Source: Terriglobales bacterium (GTDB taxonomy: Bacteria; Acidobacteriota; Terriglobia; Terriglobales; Acidobacteriaceae). Taken from it: DNA of 64,000 nucleotides. Positions 25,351-34,760 of the stretch are shown here, one piece after another (the stretch's first letter is position 1; every line of letters begins with the position of its first letter). The stretch is from assembly GCA_035487355.1 (NCBI GenBank), contig DATHMF010000020.1:1-64000 (forward strand). Reading direction: 5' to 3'. The position numbers were made by a program, and so were the translations under genes. Below the pieces are notes generated by a model, which was not told the origin of the DNA, did not search any database, and saw only the letters and a list, made by a program, of their open reading frames with translations.

Positions 25351-26130
25351 GTGGATCGTTTGCAAAAAATTATCGCTGCTGCCGGTGTGTGCTCACGCCG
25401 CAAGGCCGAAGAGCTGATGACCGCCGGCCGGGTGACAGTCAACGGGCAAATCGTTACCGAATTGGGCAGCAAAGCCGACCCGGCGCACGACCATATCAAA
25501 GTTGACGGCAAACTGCTTCCAACCGCCCGCAGCGGACAAAAGACGTATCTTCTGCTCCATAAGCCCAAGGGATATGTCACCACTGTCACCGATCCTGAAG
25601 GGCGGCCTACGGTGATGGATTTGCTTCGTAAAGCAAAGCCGCCGGTCTCTGAAAGGGTTTATCCTGTCGGCAGGCTGGATTGGGCCAGCGAGGGGTTGCT
25701 ACTGTTGACCAACGACGGCGATCTGGCCAACCTGCTCACGCGCGCCGCCTCTCACGTTCCTAAAACCTATCTGGTAAAAATCAGCGGAAAGCCACAAGAA
25801 GCTGACCTGGCGAAACTACGGAGCGGGGTTTCCATCACGACGGGCGTCGAGGGCAGAAGAGTAAAGACCGCGCCTGCAAAGATTCAACTCGCCCATAATG
25901 CTCCTAATCCCTGGTATGAAGTCACGCTCATTGAAGGACGCAACCGCCAGATTCACCGCATGTTCGAGCGCATTGGCCGTCGCGTGGAAAAGATCAAACG
26001 CGTGCGTTATGGACCGCTGCAGCTTGATGTAGAGGCGGGGCGCTTCCGTTCGCTGAATGCAGGAGAAGTCGAAAGCTTGCGTCACGCCGTGCGTCAGCAA
26101 TCCAAACATCAGCAATCCAAACAAAAATAA
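25351..26130 (+). CDS. rluB: 23S rRNA pseudouridine synthase, RluB/RsuA type
   Basis: The 259-residue protein starts at a GTG with MDRLQKIIAAAGVCSRRKAEELM, quoted as MDRLQKIIAAAGVCSR, the S4 RNA-binding domain. The synthase domain has VYPVGRLDWASEGLLLLTNDG, in part VYPVGRLDWASEGLLL, with the catalytic aspartate in GRLD, and EGRNRQIHRMF. It isomerises a uridine in 23S rRNA (U2605 in E. coli RluB). The GRLDW variant instead of GRLDY/F is minor. It is the last gene of the trpS-scpAB run. Confidence 0.93.
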   Translation: MDRLQKIIAAAGVCSRRKAEELMTAGRVTVNGQIVTELGSKADPAHDHIKVDGKLLPTARSGQKTYLLLHKPKGYVTTVTDPEGRPTVMDLLRKAKPPVSERVYPVGRLDWASEGLLLLTNDGDLANLLTRAASHVPKTYLVKISGKPQEADLAKLRSGVSITTGVEGRRVKTAPAKIQLAHNAPNPWYEVTLIEGRNRQIHRMFERIGRRVEKIKRVRYGPLQLDVEAGRFRSLNAGEVESLRHAVRQQSKHQQSKQK

Positions 26131-26152
26131 TTTGGCGCACGTGGATTCGCCC

Positions 26153-27169
26153 TCACGCTCTCGCTTCGGTCTTTTCCACAACGTGAAGTTCCAACATGGG
26201 AAGGCGCGCGGCGCCGTAAAGGCCGGCATCGCTGCCCAGCAGGGCTTGCGTGATGATGGTTTTCTTCGAAGCTGGAAGCTCCGGCTTGGGCTCGGTGGCC
26301 AGGTAGACGAAAGAACGCTTGCGGACCTCTTCCATCATGGCGGGGGCAAAAGCGTCCCATGCGCTGGCCACACCGCCGCCGATGACATACATAGGCAGAT
26401 TAAAAATGTTGATCAGGTCGGCGAGCGTAATACCCAAACGATAGCCCACCGTACGAAATATCTCCTGGGCTGCGGCATCGCCCTGCACCGCCATCTGATA
26501 GACAACGCGCGAGCTGAATTCGGGCTCTACCTCCATGGCGCGGGCCAACCCTGGGGCCTCTCCCTTGGCAATGGCCTCAACCGCCATGCGCTTGATGGCA
26601 GTCGCCGAGGCAAATTGCTCGATGCATCCCCGGCTGCCGCAGCCGCACGGTGGGCCATCGAGCTGCACGGCGATATGTCCTAACTCGCCGGCCATCCCCG
26701 TCATGCCGCGCCAGATCCTTCCATTCAAAACCAGCCCGCCTCCCACCCCGGTCCCGAGCGTAATCATGCAAACGCTTTCCACGTCCCGCGCTGCGCCTAG
26801 CCACTTTTCGCCCAACGCAGCCACGTTGGCATCATTTTCCAGGATCACATTGGTCTGTAGCCGGCGCTCAATTTCTTCGCGTACGGGATAATCAACCCAA
26901 TCGGGCAGGTTGGGAGACTTCCGTACGACGCCGGTTTCCATGTCTATGATTCCCGGCACGCCGATGCCAATACCCTCCAACCGGCCCAGAGAAGAAAATT
27001 TTACCGAGAGCTGGCGGATGGAGGCGCACATCTCCTCAACAACAAAATCGCGCCCTTTGGCGACCTGCGCGCCGGTAATGATTTTTTGCAGCAGGTTGCC
27101 GCCCGAATCTACGGCCGAAATGCGCAGGTTCGTTCCACCCAGATCAACACCAATCGCGTAGGAAGGCAT
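26153..27169 (-). CDS. ROK-family glucokinase
   Basis: The 338-residue protein begins with the phosphate loop YAIGVDLGGTNLRISAVD. The zinc-binding ROK segment is CGCGSRGCIEQFAS, preceded by the catalytic region GELGHIAVQ and the substrate loop LENDANVAALGE. It is most likely a glucokinase phosphorylating glucose from ATP in the cytoplasm, though ROK kinases for other sugars look alike. No DNA-binding domain is present, so it is not a ROK repressor. It converges on rluB with 22 bases between stops. Confidence 0.9.
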   Translation of the reverse strand: MPSYAIGVDLGGTNLRISAVDSGGNLLQKIITGAQVAKGRDFVVEEMCASIRQLSVKFSSLGRLEGIGIGVPGIIDMETGVVRKSPNLPDWVDYPVREEIERRLQTNVILENDANVAALGEKWLGAARDVESVCMITLGTGVGGGLVLNGRIWRGMTGMAGELGHIAVQLDGPPCGCGSRGCIEQFASATAIKRMAVEAIAKGEAPGLARAMEVEPEFSSRVVYQMAVQGDAAAQEIFRTVGYRLGITLADLINIFNLPMYVIGGGVASAWDAFAPAMMEEVRKRSFVYLATEPKPELPASKKTIITQALLGSDAGLYGAARLPMLELHVVEKTEARA

Positions 27170-27205
27170 AAACTTTATTAGGATACTTTGTTAAAGACGC
27201 GTTGC

Positions 27206-27269
27206 CTAGTACTCCGTGCTTAAAGCTTCTAGCCACGCCCAAAAACAGCTAGAAGCTAGCAGCTTCGAG
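27206..27269. repeat. AGCTTCTAGC / GCTAGAAGCT word repeat
   Basis: The gap after mutM holds inverted and direct copies of AGCTTCTAG and GCTAGAAGCTAGC. Related AGCTAA words recur at 31066-31095 and 36526-36557, always in gaps. Confidence 0.55.
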
Positions 27270-28160
27270 CTACTTTTGGCACTTCGGACAATAGTGTGAA
27301 CTGCGCCCGGCGATGACCACACGCTTGATGGGAGTCTTGCAGACCAGACACGGCTCGCCTTCACGGCCATACACGCGATGCTGTAACTGGAAAAAACCCT
27401 CTTCGCCGGAAGCATCCACGTAGTCGGAGACTGAAGAGCCCCCGGCAGCAATCGCCTTACGCAAAATCTTCTGAATGGCAACATGCAGGCGTTGCAGCTC
27501 GACTTGGGTCAACTTGCCGGCGCGGCGGCGCGGGCGGACCCCGGCGCGAAAGAGCGACTCATCAGCATAGATATTGCCCACCCCGCGCAACAATTTTTGG
27601 TTCAGCAGCGCACTCTTGATGGGCGTGTCACGCTTGCGAAACAAAGCCATGAAGGTGTTGATCTCGACCTCAAGCGGTTCTTTGCCTGTAAATACGCTTC
27701 CATTCTGGCCTTCATCTATAGGTTCTACGACAGATAGTCGGCCGAAGCGCCGGGGATCAACGAAACGCAGCTCGCGCCCGGAGGCGAGCTTTGCGATCAG
27801 GTGGGTGTGCTTGGCAACTTCCATCTGCGGATCGGCAATCAGCAATCTGCCCGTCATCCCCAGATGAACGATCCAATGCCCGGTAAGGTCTTTGCTCGTT
27901 GCCGATTCATTTCCGCGCTGAGAATTTCGGGCCGGCTGAACTTTTTTCGCCATGGGATTCCGGCCGAGATCCAGTACGATGTGCTTGCCAGTACGGTGCA
28001 CGCGTTCAATGCTGGCGCCTTCCAGCAAGGCAGTGATGGCGCGAGCCGGCGACTTCAGCGGCTCGGGCTTGCTGCCGATCCAGACCGATTCGATCACGTC
28101 TCCGGTGACGCGCTTGGCCAAACCGCGAGCGATGGTTTCAACTTCAGGAAGTTCAGGCAT
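27270..28160 (-). CDS. mutM: Formamidopyrimidine-DNA glycosylase
   Basis: The start must be the ATG at 28160, because it gives MPELPEVETIARGL with the catalytic Pro2 and Glu3; a longer in-frame start is ruled out by this chemistry. The 296-residue product has the H2TH region (LRGVGNIYADESLF) and a C-terminal zinc finger with CLVCKTPI and YCPKCQK. It removes oxidised purines such as 8-oxoguanine. An insert near residues 85-108 (QPARNSQRGNESATSKD) lengthens it over the usual 270. Confidence 0.95.
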   Translation of the reverse strand: MPELPEVETIARGLAKRVTGDVIESVWIGSKPEPLKSPARAITALLEGASIERVHRTGKHIVLDLGRNPMAKKVQPARNSQRGNESATSKDLTGHWIVHLGMTGRLLIADPQMEVAKHTHLIAKLASGRELRFVDPRRFGRLSVVEPIDEGQNGSVFTGKEPLEVEINTFMALFRKRDTPIKSALLNQKLLRGVGNIYADESLFRAGVRPRRRAGKLTQVELQRLHVAIQKILRKAIAAGGSSVSDYVDASGEEGFFQLQHRVYGREGEPCLVCKTPIKRVVIAGRSSHYCPKCQK

Positions 28161-28162
28161 GA

Positions 28163-28236
28163 GAAAACAGTACTCAGTACTCGGTTGTCGGCACTCAGTT
28201 ATCATTCCAGTCTAGATTTTAACTGAGTACTGGGTA
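28163..28236. repeat. AGTACTCAGT palindromic word array
   Basis: Between hspR and mutM, CAGTACTCAGTACTCGG on one side and AACTGAGTACTGGGTACT on the other are inverted counterparts about 35 bases apart. The same words occur at 6948-6980. Confidence 0.65.
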
Positions 28237-28632
28237 CTATTTTTTCTTCGGAGACGTAGTCTCGGCAACGGCGGTGCGCCGGATGGGAACAATTGCCCCA
28301 CGCGCGGGATCGGGGACCTCCCGGCGGGCCATGACTTCTTTGCCCACGAAATTCACGAACTCATGCATCTGGCGCTGCATCTCTTCCATGCGCTCGCGCA
28401 TTTGCAGGATGATGGCAATGCCGCTTATGTTGACGCCCAAATCGCGCGCCAGCGAAAGGATGAACTCCAGCCGCTTCAAATCTTCTTCCGTATAAAGGCG
28501 GGTGTTGCCCTCGGTGCGCGAAGGTTTGAGCAGGCCCTCCCGCTCATAGAGGCGCAAGGTTTGCGGATGTATCTCATACATTTCGGCCACCGTGCTGATC
28601 ATGTATGCGCCCTGGGATTTGCGTTTTGCCAT
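28237..28632 (-). CDS. hspR: HspR-like MerR-family regulator
   Basis: The 131-residue protein has the MerR winged helix near residues 10-45: AYMISTVAEMYEIHPQTLRLYEREGLLKPSR, in part EIHPQTLRLYEREGL, then GNTRLYTEEDLKRLEFI. It continues with LARDLGVNISGIAIIL, all as in HspR, followed by a coiled coil (MRERMEEMQRQMHEF). HspR represses dnaK operons by binding CTTGAGT-N7-ACTCAAG. Two such sites lie at the dnaK promoter in this window (38532-38594). It is unlinked to dnaK, unlike in actinobacteria. Confidence 0.88.
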   Translation of the reverse strand: MAKRKSQGAYMISTVAEMYEIHPQTLRLYEREGLLKPSRTEGNTRLYTEEDLKRLEFILSLARDLGVNISGIAIILQMRERMEEMQRQMHEFVNFVGKEVMARREVPDPARGAIVPIRRTAVAETTSPKKK

Positions 28633-28787
28633 AGGTTTTCTAGTAGTATTTGTCTCTCTATATTATGGAGGATGTCGGCCAATCCCCCAAGCGAAATAGA
28701 AGGATTGGCAGTGGGCTACTTTAAATCTGGCAGGCAGACAGTCGCCCCGAAGCTAAAGAGAGCGTAGTTGTTTAGCGAAACACCTTT

Positions 28788-29552
28788 ATGGCTTCCATCG
28801 AATCGATTCGCGAAAAGATCAGTGCGGTCAGAGAACAAGGCTTTTGCATCCTCAGAAAGCACTTCGCGCCGCTCCTGGTTGAAGCCTGCCGGCAGGCGTT
28901 TTGGCCACGTCTGCTCACGCATCTCGACAGCGGCCATGCGTCGAACCGGGGCCCACATCGCCACTTTCTGGCGATGCCTTTCGAGCCACCCATTTTCATC
29001 CCACAATTTTTCTTCGACGATGACGTACTGTGTATTGTGCGTGGGCTGATGGATGACCGGGTTGTCGCTGACCAATGGGGCTGCGATGTGCCTCTGCGCG
29101 GATCTGGATATCAGGGGGTTCATGTGGACTATCAGCATCCGCTCTTTCCCGAGGTTCCCGATCTCGCGCTCCCCGCATATGCCCTGGTTGTCAGTTTTGG
29201 CTTGGTCCGGATCGCGCGGGAGCACGGCCCCATCGAAATTGCGCCAGGCACCCATCGCATGACGAGAATGGACGCGCTTCGGGCGGTCGAGGCCGGCGAG
29301 ATTGGTATGCAGGCCGTCCCACTGGAGATCGGCGACGTTCTGATTCGCCATCCGTGGGCGCTGCATCGGGGCACACCCAATACGACTGACGTGCCCCGCG
29401 CGCTCGCCACGATCCGCTACGTTCGCCGTTGGTATGCAGACGCCAGCCGCGACGTGGAAGACCTTCCACGCGCGACGTGGGAGTCCCTGACCGCCGAGCA
29501 ACAAGGCATGATGCGCTTTCCCCAGGCAGGCCGGCATTCTCGGGACGCTTAG
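28788..29552 (+). CDS. Phytanoyl-CoA dioxygenase (PhyH) family protein
   Basis: The 254-residue protein has a double-stranded beta-helix oxygenase pattern. The iron ligands appear as H112 and D114 in YQGVHVDYQHP, with a distal histidine in RHPWALHRGTPN (H188 or H193) and R194 for 2-oxoglutarate. GPIEIAPGTHRM is the usual strand before the distal ligand. It would be a cytoplasmic iron/2-oxoglutarate hydroxylase of unknown substrate. No biosynthetic partners are near. It is divergent from hspR with a 155-base gap. Confidence 0.85.
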   Translation: MASIESIREKISAVREQGFCILRKHFAPLLVEACRQAFWPRLLTHLDSGHASNRGPHRHFLAMPFEPPIFIPQFFFDDDVLCIVRGLMDDRVVADQWGCDVPLRGSGYQGVHVDYQHPLFPEVPDLALPAYALVVSFGLVRIAREHGPIEIAPGTHRMTRMDALRAVEAGEIGMQAVPLEIGDVLIRHPWALHRGTPNTTDVPRALATIRYVRRWYADASRDVEDLPRATWESLTAEQQGMMRFPQAGRHSRDA

Positions 29553-29882
29553 CCGGGCCTTAAAGTGATATCAAAGAGGCACCAAACCGTTGGATCCGGA
29601 AGAATTGTCGCCTATCATTTCCATGACGTGTGCCTGGAGTCCAGAGGTTTGGGTAACGGTAACTTAATAGAAATGTGTTTAGGAGATGTATGTATGAGAA
29701 ACACTACGAGACACTGCCCAGCTAGTACTGAATATTTTACGAGTATGTTGTTTATTTTCAATGAATTAGCGCCAGGATGGACTATTCAGCAAGTACCCCC
29801 ACCCCCGCTGCCTGACTCGGGTGGAAACAATGGAAAGAGCTTTAACTGGGGTCGAAGGTTGAAGAAGACATGGAGGTTCAAA
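29553..29882. other. Gap before the alpha/beta-hydrolase gene
   Basis: A reading frame is open through this stretch into the hydrolase, but its translation lacks sense and a signal-peptide start lies at 29883, so I treat it as non-coding. It carries CAGCAAGTACCCCCACCCCC near 29789, a word related to repeats at 51168, 51247 and 51327. Confidence 0.55.
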
Positions 29883-30956
29883 ATGAAAGTTTCTCGCGCA
29901 GCTCTGATGTTGCTTATGGCCGTTACGTCCCTGTTGGCGTCGGCTGCCGATTATCCCGCTCCTCAAGAGGGAGACTTTGTCCTCAAAGATTTTCAGTTCA
30001 AGTCGGGCGAGCGCATGCCTGAGGTCAAACTGCATTACTACACCTTGGGCACTCTGCAGAAAGATTCGAGCGGCAGCTCTCGCAATGCGGTGCTCATCCT
30101 GCACAGCACGGGAGGGTCGGCACACCAATTTTTAGTGCCTAATTTTGCCGGCGAGTTGTTTGGTCCCGGCCAACTGCTGGACGCAGCAAAATATTTCATC
30201 ATCATTCCCGACAACATCGGTCATGGAGACTCCAGCAAACCCAGCGACGGCCTGCACATGCGCTTTCCGCACTATGAATACGACGACATGATCGAGCTGC
30301 AGTATCGCCTGGTGACGCAGGGGCTGGGTATCCATCATCTGCGCTTGGTGCTGGGGGCTTCCATGGGTTGCATGCACACCTGGTTGTGGGGCGAGCAGCA
30401 TCCTGATTTCATGGACGCGCTTATGCCGCTGGCCTGCCAGCCGGTTGAAATTGCCGGACGCAATCGCATCATGCGCAAGATGGTCATGGATAGCATCCGC
30501 ACCTCGCCCGACTGGAACAATGGAGAGTACAAGAACCAGCCCCACGGGCTTGTCGGCGCGCTCGACGTCCTGCTCATCATGGGCAGCAGCGCAGTACAGA
30601 TGCAGGCAGCCGCTCCCACACGAGAAGAAGCCGACGGCTATCTTCAGCAGGAACTTTCCAAGCGCCTGAAGATCACAGACGCCAATAACATGCTGTACTA
30701 CTTCGACGCCTCGCGGAACTATAACCCTGAGCCGCAACTGGAAAAAATCACGGCGCCGCTCACCGCCATAAATTCGGCTGATGATGTGATTAATCCGCCG
30801 GAGCTCAAGATTGTGGACAAAGATATACTGCGGGTCAAGAATGGAAAATTTTTTCTGCTGCCCATCACCGAGCACACCCGCGGGCACGGCACGCATACCT
30901 GGCCGATAAACTGGGAAAACTATCTGGCCGAGCTTCTGGTGAGATCACAGCGTTAA
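29883..30956 (+). CDS. Secreted alpha/beta hydrolase, MetX-like
   Basis: The start at 29883 gives a signal peptide MKVSRAALMLLMAVTSLLASA; a GGAGG precedes it by eight bases. The 357-residue protein has the oxyanion region LILHSTGGSAH, the nucleophile elbow GASMG, acid NSADD, and histidine in RGHGTHTW. The order and the segment IIPDNIGHGDSSKPSDG match the homoserine O-acetyltransferase branch. Secretion argues against a methionine-synthesis role; it is likelier a periplasmic esterase or acyltransferase. Substrate unknown. Confidence 0.85.
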   Translation: MKVSRAALMLLMAVTSLLASAADYPAPQEGDFVLKDFQFKSGERMPEVKLHYYTLGTLQKDSSGSSRNAVLILHSTGGSAHQFLVPNFAGELFGPGQLLDAAKYFIIIPDNIGHGDSSKPSDGLHMRFPHYEYDDMIELQYRLVTQGLGIHHLRLVLGASMGCMHTWLWGEQHPDFMDALMPLACQPVEIAGRNRIMRKMVMDSIRTSPDWNNGEYKNQPHGLVGALDVLLIMGSSAVQMQAAAPTREEADGYLQQELSKRLKITDANNMLYYFDASRNYNPEPQLEKITAPLTAINSADDVINPPELKIVDKDILRVKNGKFFLLPITEHTRGHGTHTWPINWENYLAELLVRSQR

Positions 30957-30986
30957 CTGGGCGCCGGCCGCAATAAAGAAATTGCG

Positions 30987-31014
30987 GTAGAGACGTAGCC
31001 TGCTACGTCTCTAC
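30987..31014. repeat. Palindrome between convergent genes
   Basis: A perfect 13-bp stem (GTAGAGACGTAGC / GCTACGTCTCTAC) with a two-base loop lies between the hydrolase and permease stops. There is no T-run on either side, so it is more likely a dispersed palindrome than a terminator, although it may still stabilise the 3' ends. Confidence 0.75.
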
Positions 31015-31099
31015 GACTGAAGCCTAAACTTCGGCCCGCAGGATCTTCCAGAACCTTGAATCGCAAAGCTAAAGGCCAAGAGCTAAGAGCTGAAATTCA

Positions 31100-32485
31100 T
31101 CACGAGAACGTCTCCGGCTCTGTGTTCTTGGCAGATGAGATCATCGCACTCCGCAAGAAATAGACCACGAACCCTGCCGCAATGAGCAGACATCCAAACG
31201 CCAGCGCATTCATGCCCGCGATGTGCTCGCTCTCACTGCGCACTACAGAAAAGCCAAGCAGCAGCATGGGAAACACGCCCACGGCAAATGCTCCGAACAT
31301 TCCGCCGGGTACGCGAAACGGACGCGGCAGATCAGGCTCACGCAGGCGCAACGCCGCCAGCGCAGCAAACTCCAGCAACAGGCTCAGGCCATAAATCAAG
31401 ATATCAATCGTAATCAGCCGCTCGAAGTTAAGCCCAAGGCACGCCGCCCAGGCGACAGCCAGCGTAAGAATCGCCACCCACGGAGCTTTAGTTTTCGGAT
31501 GCAGTTTGCCAAACACGCGCGGCAACATGCCATCCTGCGCCATGGCCAGGGGCAGGCGCGAGTAGCTCATGACCAAGGAGTTAAACATACCGAAGGCACT
31601 CAACATGCCGCCCACCACTAGCACGACGCGCAGCCACGGCCCGACAACCTGCGCCGCCAGCTCAGCCCACGACCCGGTCTCGGCGAAGGCACTGGGCGAG
31701 ATTCCCGTCAGCGAAACCGCCGCCGTCGGCAAAACATAGCTCAACGCCACGATGCCTACGGTGATCATCATGGCGCGCGAGTAGGTCTTCTGCGGATTAT
31801 CAACTTCGGCGGCGATGGTTGAGGCGTTATCCCATCCCATGTAATTCCACATGGCTGCCAGAATGCCGGTGATCATGTCCACGTGCGCGGTGGTCTGCAC
31901 CGTCTGGCCGGTGAACATGCCGTGCTTCCACAGCGCAAAAACTATCAGTACGGCAAACGGCAAGGAGAGCAGTACGAACAGCCAGAGCGAAGTCAGCGCC
32001 ACCAGGCGGACTCCGGCGATGTTCAGCAACGCGCATACTGTGACGATGGCCAATCCTACCAGCGCGCCATGATGTCCAATGCCAAAATAGGGAAACAGGT
32101 GCTTGAGATACAGAACAAAGAGCGTGGGATAAATCGCCATATCGAAGATGCTGGCCACCAGCGAGAGCCATGCCTCCTGGAATCCCCAGCACGGCCCCAG
32201 GGCACGGCGCACCCAGACGTAGAATCCGCCCTCTTCCGGCAGCGCGCCGGCGAGTTCGCCGATCATGTAGGCGGTAGGCAGGCTCCAGAGCACCGGCGTG
32301 ATCAGAAAGATCAGGATGGCGCCCATGTATCCTGCGCCGTGGACGGTGTCTTCAGTTCCGTAGGTGCCACCGGAGACCATGAAGAAGGTCGCGGCCACGA
32401 GCGGCCACAAAGTCAGATTTTTATTTTTGGAAGGGGAGGAAAAATTAACGGTTGGGATAAGTTGCTGCTGTACGGCTGTTTTCAA
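31100..32485 (-). CDS. APC-superfamily amino acid permease
   Basis: The 461-residue protein has about 12 membrane helices. It starts after a short polar region with LTLWPLVAATFFMVSGGTYG, whose GG-x-YG lies in the broken first helix that binds substrate. ALPEEGGFYVWVRRALGPCWG is the conserved segment after helix 2. It would import amino acids or polyamines across the inner membrane. Its specificity cannot be told. It is the only gene of its unit, and converges with the hydrolase gene. Confidence 0.9.
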   Translation of the reverse strand: MKTAVQQQLIPTVNFSSPSKNKNLTLWPLVAATFFMVSGGTYGTEDTVHGAGYMGAILIFLITPVLWSLPTAYMIGELAGALPEEGGFYVWVRRALGPCWGFQEAWLSLVASIFDMAIYPTLFVLYLKHLFPYFGIGHHGALVGLAIVTVCALLNIAGVRLVALTSLWLFVLLSLPFAVLIVFALWKHGMFTGQTVQTTAHVDMITGILAAMWNYMGWDNASTIAAEVDNPQKTYSRAMMITVGIVALSYVLPTAAVSLTGISPSAFAETGSWAELAAQVVGPWLRVVLVVGGMLSAFGMFNSLVMSYSRLPLAMAQDGMLPRVFGKLHPKTKAPWVAILTLAVAWAACLGLNFERLITIDILIYGLSLLLEFAALAALRLREPDLPRPFRVPGGMFGAFAVGVFPMLLLGFSVVRSESEHIAGMNALAFGCLLIAAGFVVYFLRSAMISSAKNTEPETFS

Positions 32486-32615
32486 TTTCGATGGCTACCT
32501 CCTCAGGCGGTCCTTGTTCTCTGGATCAACGAGCGCACGGAACAAGCCCGCAATTGCAATATACAGGCAATCGACAGCAGCGCAAGAAAAAAATTCAGAT
32601 TTTTCAGATTACCGC

Positions 32616-33596
32616 TTATTTATCGCCTCGAGGATTCTCTTCCTTGGGCCGAAATTCGAATAAGATTCCTGTTTCCACTTCTACCGCGTTTCCGTCCAGT
32701 GTGTAAGGTTTGAAGACCCATTGCATCAGGGCGTCTTCAATGCTTTTCGCCTGTTCGGGAAAGGCGTGGATCATATGCATCTGCTTGACCCTGCCGCTCG
32801 TGCCGATGATGACGCGCACCGGTACTGTGGTGAATTTAGGACCGGTCATGGCTGGATCAACTTTATGAAGAACATTTTCGCCCGAGGCATAATTTTTCAC
32901 GCATATCGGGGCGGTTATTTCCGTGAACTTAATATTGTTCAAATCCTGCACCAGTTTTTTTAACAGTTGCTTATCACCGGTGCTAATTACAAAGCTCACG
33001 ACATGACAGCGAATATCGGTGGCGAAGTGGGCATGGTAAAGTCCAGCACCTCTGAAATCAAAACGTGCAAAGGGATGGTTGGCAATCCTGACTTCCGTGG
33101 GCCCGCTCTCAGCCTTCATGCCGCGATTCAAGTTCTGCTTGATCTCCTGAAGCAGCCCTATGGAGTTGTTGACGGCGTGGGGATAGAAAAAAAGGTCAAC
33201 CGCAGAAATCAGAATCGTGGCATTGACTACGCCCCGAGGTCCCAATGAACTCAGCACATAATAGCCGGTGTTAGAAGGCGGCGGCTCCTCAAAGCCCTCG
33301 CTCCAGTTTTGCGGCAATGGAAAAGTAAAACCAAAATACTTGTTGACGTAAAAACTATCGGTCACGGCCCCGTCTTCGGGCACAGGGGCCTGCTCACCCG
33401 CAACGAAACTGTGCGCAACCCGTTCGGCAGTCTTCCTGGAGTCCTGTGCTGAGCCTAACGCGTTGCCGAATGCGACAACAATAAAAATGATGAAGAGAAA
33501 CTTTGCAGAACCCTTCGAAAAACACCAGGGGGGCGAATCGCAGAAGCCCAGTTTTAACTGAGAATCGAGGACTGAGGATTGACCGCGGTGCTTCAT
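32616..33596 (-). CDS. Protein with TonB-like C-terminal domain
   Basis: The ATG at 33596 is preceded by CAGGAGCGG, so this start is likely. The N-terminus is unusual: about 30 residues precede the hydrophobic segment FLFIIFIVVAFGNALGSA, and SSVLDSQLKL is encoded by an intergenic-type word (CTCAGTCCTC). The central region is a lipoprotein-like domain of unknown kind. The last 75 residues (VPVRVIIGTSGRVKQMHMI, ALMQWVFKPYTLDG, VETGILFEF) fit TonB-C. With one N-terminal membrane segment it may face the periplasm. Partner unknown. Confidence 0.75.
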   Translation of the reverse strand: MKHRGQSSVLDSQLKLGFCDSPPWCFSKGSAKFLFIIFIVVAFGNALGSAQDSRKTAERVAHSFVAGEQAPVPEDGAVTDSFYVNKYFGFTFPLPQNWSEGFEEPPPSNTGYYVLSSLGPRGVVNATILISAVDLFFYPHAVNNSIGLLQEIKQNLNRGMKAESGPTEVRIANHPFARFDFRGAGLYHAHFATDIRCHVVSFVISTGDKQLLKKLVQDLNNIKFTEITAPICVKNYASGENVLHKVDPAMTGPKFTTVPVRVIIGTSGRVKQMHMIHAFPEQAKSIEDALMQWVFKPYTLDGNAVEVETGILFEFRPKEENPRGDK

Positions 33597-33664
33597 AGGT
33601 TCCGCTCCTGCGAACGGAACGCTATCTTATCCCAATCCACGACTCCTGGCTCGGCTGAAAACCC

Positions 33665-34723
33665 TTACTGGTTGGGCACGGTAACCTGGGCCAGCAATTG
33701 CTGATCAAGCTGCTGCAACTCCGGAGGCAGCTTGGCATAGTGTAATGACGTGGCCGTCTCCTGGCCTGAAGTCGTGATGTATTGCACAAACTTTTGCAGC
33801 GCCTGCGCCTTGGCCCGGTCTTTCGGTTCTTTGGGAATCAAAAGAAACGTCAGACCACTGATGGGATAAGCATCAGCCGCAGTCGCCGGCGGATCGACGA
33901 TCAAAGTACGCACATCCTGGGCCAACTCTTTGCTGAAAGCCGCGATTGCCGCCGACGTGGATTCAGCACTTGGGGCAATCCAGTTTCCAGCCTTGTTGCG
34001 AATTTGGGCGACGGGGAGGCCGTTCTGTGAAGCGTAGGTCAGCTCCACGTATCCGATGCCGCCTTCGGACTGCTTCACAACTCCGGTGACGCCCTCACTG
34101 CCTTTTCCGCCGAAGCCGGTAGGCCAGTTTACTGCCATGCCCTTGCCAACTTTGGAATGCCACTCGGGACTGACCGCATCCAGATAGGAGGTGAAAAGGT
34201 TGCTGGTGCCGCTGCCCTCGGAACGATGCGCAACCAGGATGCTGGTACCTGGCAGTTTGACGCCGGCGTTGTCTTTGGCAATTGCAGCGTCGTTCCACTT
34301 CTTGATGGTGCCCAGATAAATTCCGGCAAGGGTCGGTCCGCTCAGCTTCAGCGGATCTTTTAAAGAGGGCAGATTGTACGTGATGCACACCGGGCCGGCG
34401 CTTTCCGGCAGTTGGATGAGCGGCGGCATGTCCTTGAGCTTTTCATCAGAAAGCGAAGCATCGGTCGCGCCAAAATCCACTAATCCCTTTTTGAGCTGCT
34501 CAATGCCAGCTCCGCTTCCAACCGACTGGTAGTTGATGTGGACGTTTTGATTGGTCTGTTGGAAGTCGGCAATCCAGCGGGTCATGATTGGATTTACGAA
34601 TGAACTGCCCGCTCCAATGATGGTTGCAACCTCGTTCGACGATTGCCCCGAGTTGCAACTGGTGAAAAGGACCAGACTGGAAACCAGGCCAGCCAATAGC
34701 AACCTGCGAAATATGCTGATCAT
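33665..34723 (-). CDS. pstS: Phosphate-binding lipoprotein of the Pst transporter
   Basis: The 352-residue protein has a lipoprotein signal with Cys23 in LVLFTSCNSG. The mature start GAGSSFVNPIMTRW is the phosphate-binding loop, and later segments RSEGSGTSNLFTSYL and GKGSEGVTGVVKQ also bind phosphate in PstS. It delivers phosphate to the PstCAB permease, but no pstCAB or phoU is nearby, so this copy is an orphan. A Pho-box-like direct repeat lies 38-54 bases before the start, and AAGGAG forms a good ribosome site. Confidence 0.95.
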   Translation of the reverse strand: MISIFRRLLLAGLVSSLVLFTSCNSGQSSNEVATIIGAGSSFVNPIMTRWIADFQQTNQNVHINYQSVGSGAGIEQLKKGLVDFGATDASLSDEKLKDMPPLIQLPESAGPVCITYNLPSLKDPLKLSGPTLAGIYLGTIKKWNDAAIAKDNAGVKLPGTSILVAHRSEGSGTSNLFTSYLDAVSPEWHSKVGKGMAVNWPTGFGGKGSEGVTGVVKQSEGGIGYVELTYASQNGLPVAQIRNKAGNWIAPSAESTSAAIAAFSKELAQDVRTLIVDPPATAADAYPISGLTFLLIPKEPKDRAKAQALQKFVQYITTSGQETATSLHYAKLPPELQQLDQQLLAQVTVPNQ

Positions 34724-34760
34724 AAGATAGCTCCTTGGTTATGCCATGATCACAAAACGA

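Noticed and set aside
29565-29882. Upstream extension of the alpha/beta hydrolase frame
   Set aside because: The extra 106 residues have no domain sense, and the ATG at 29883 has a good ribosome site and signal peptide.
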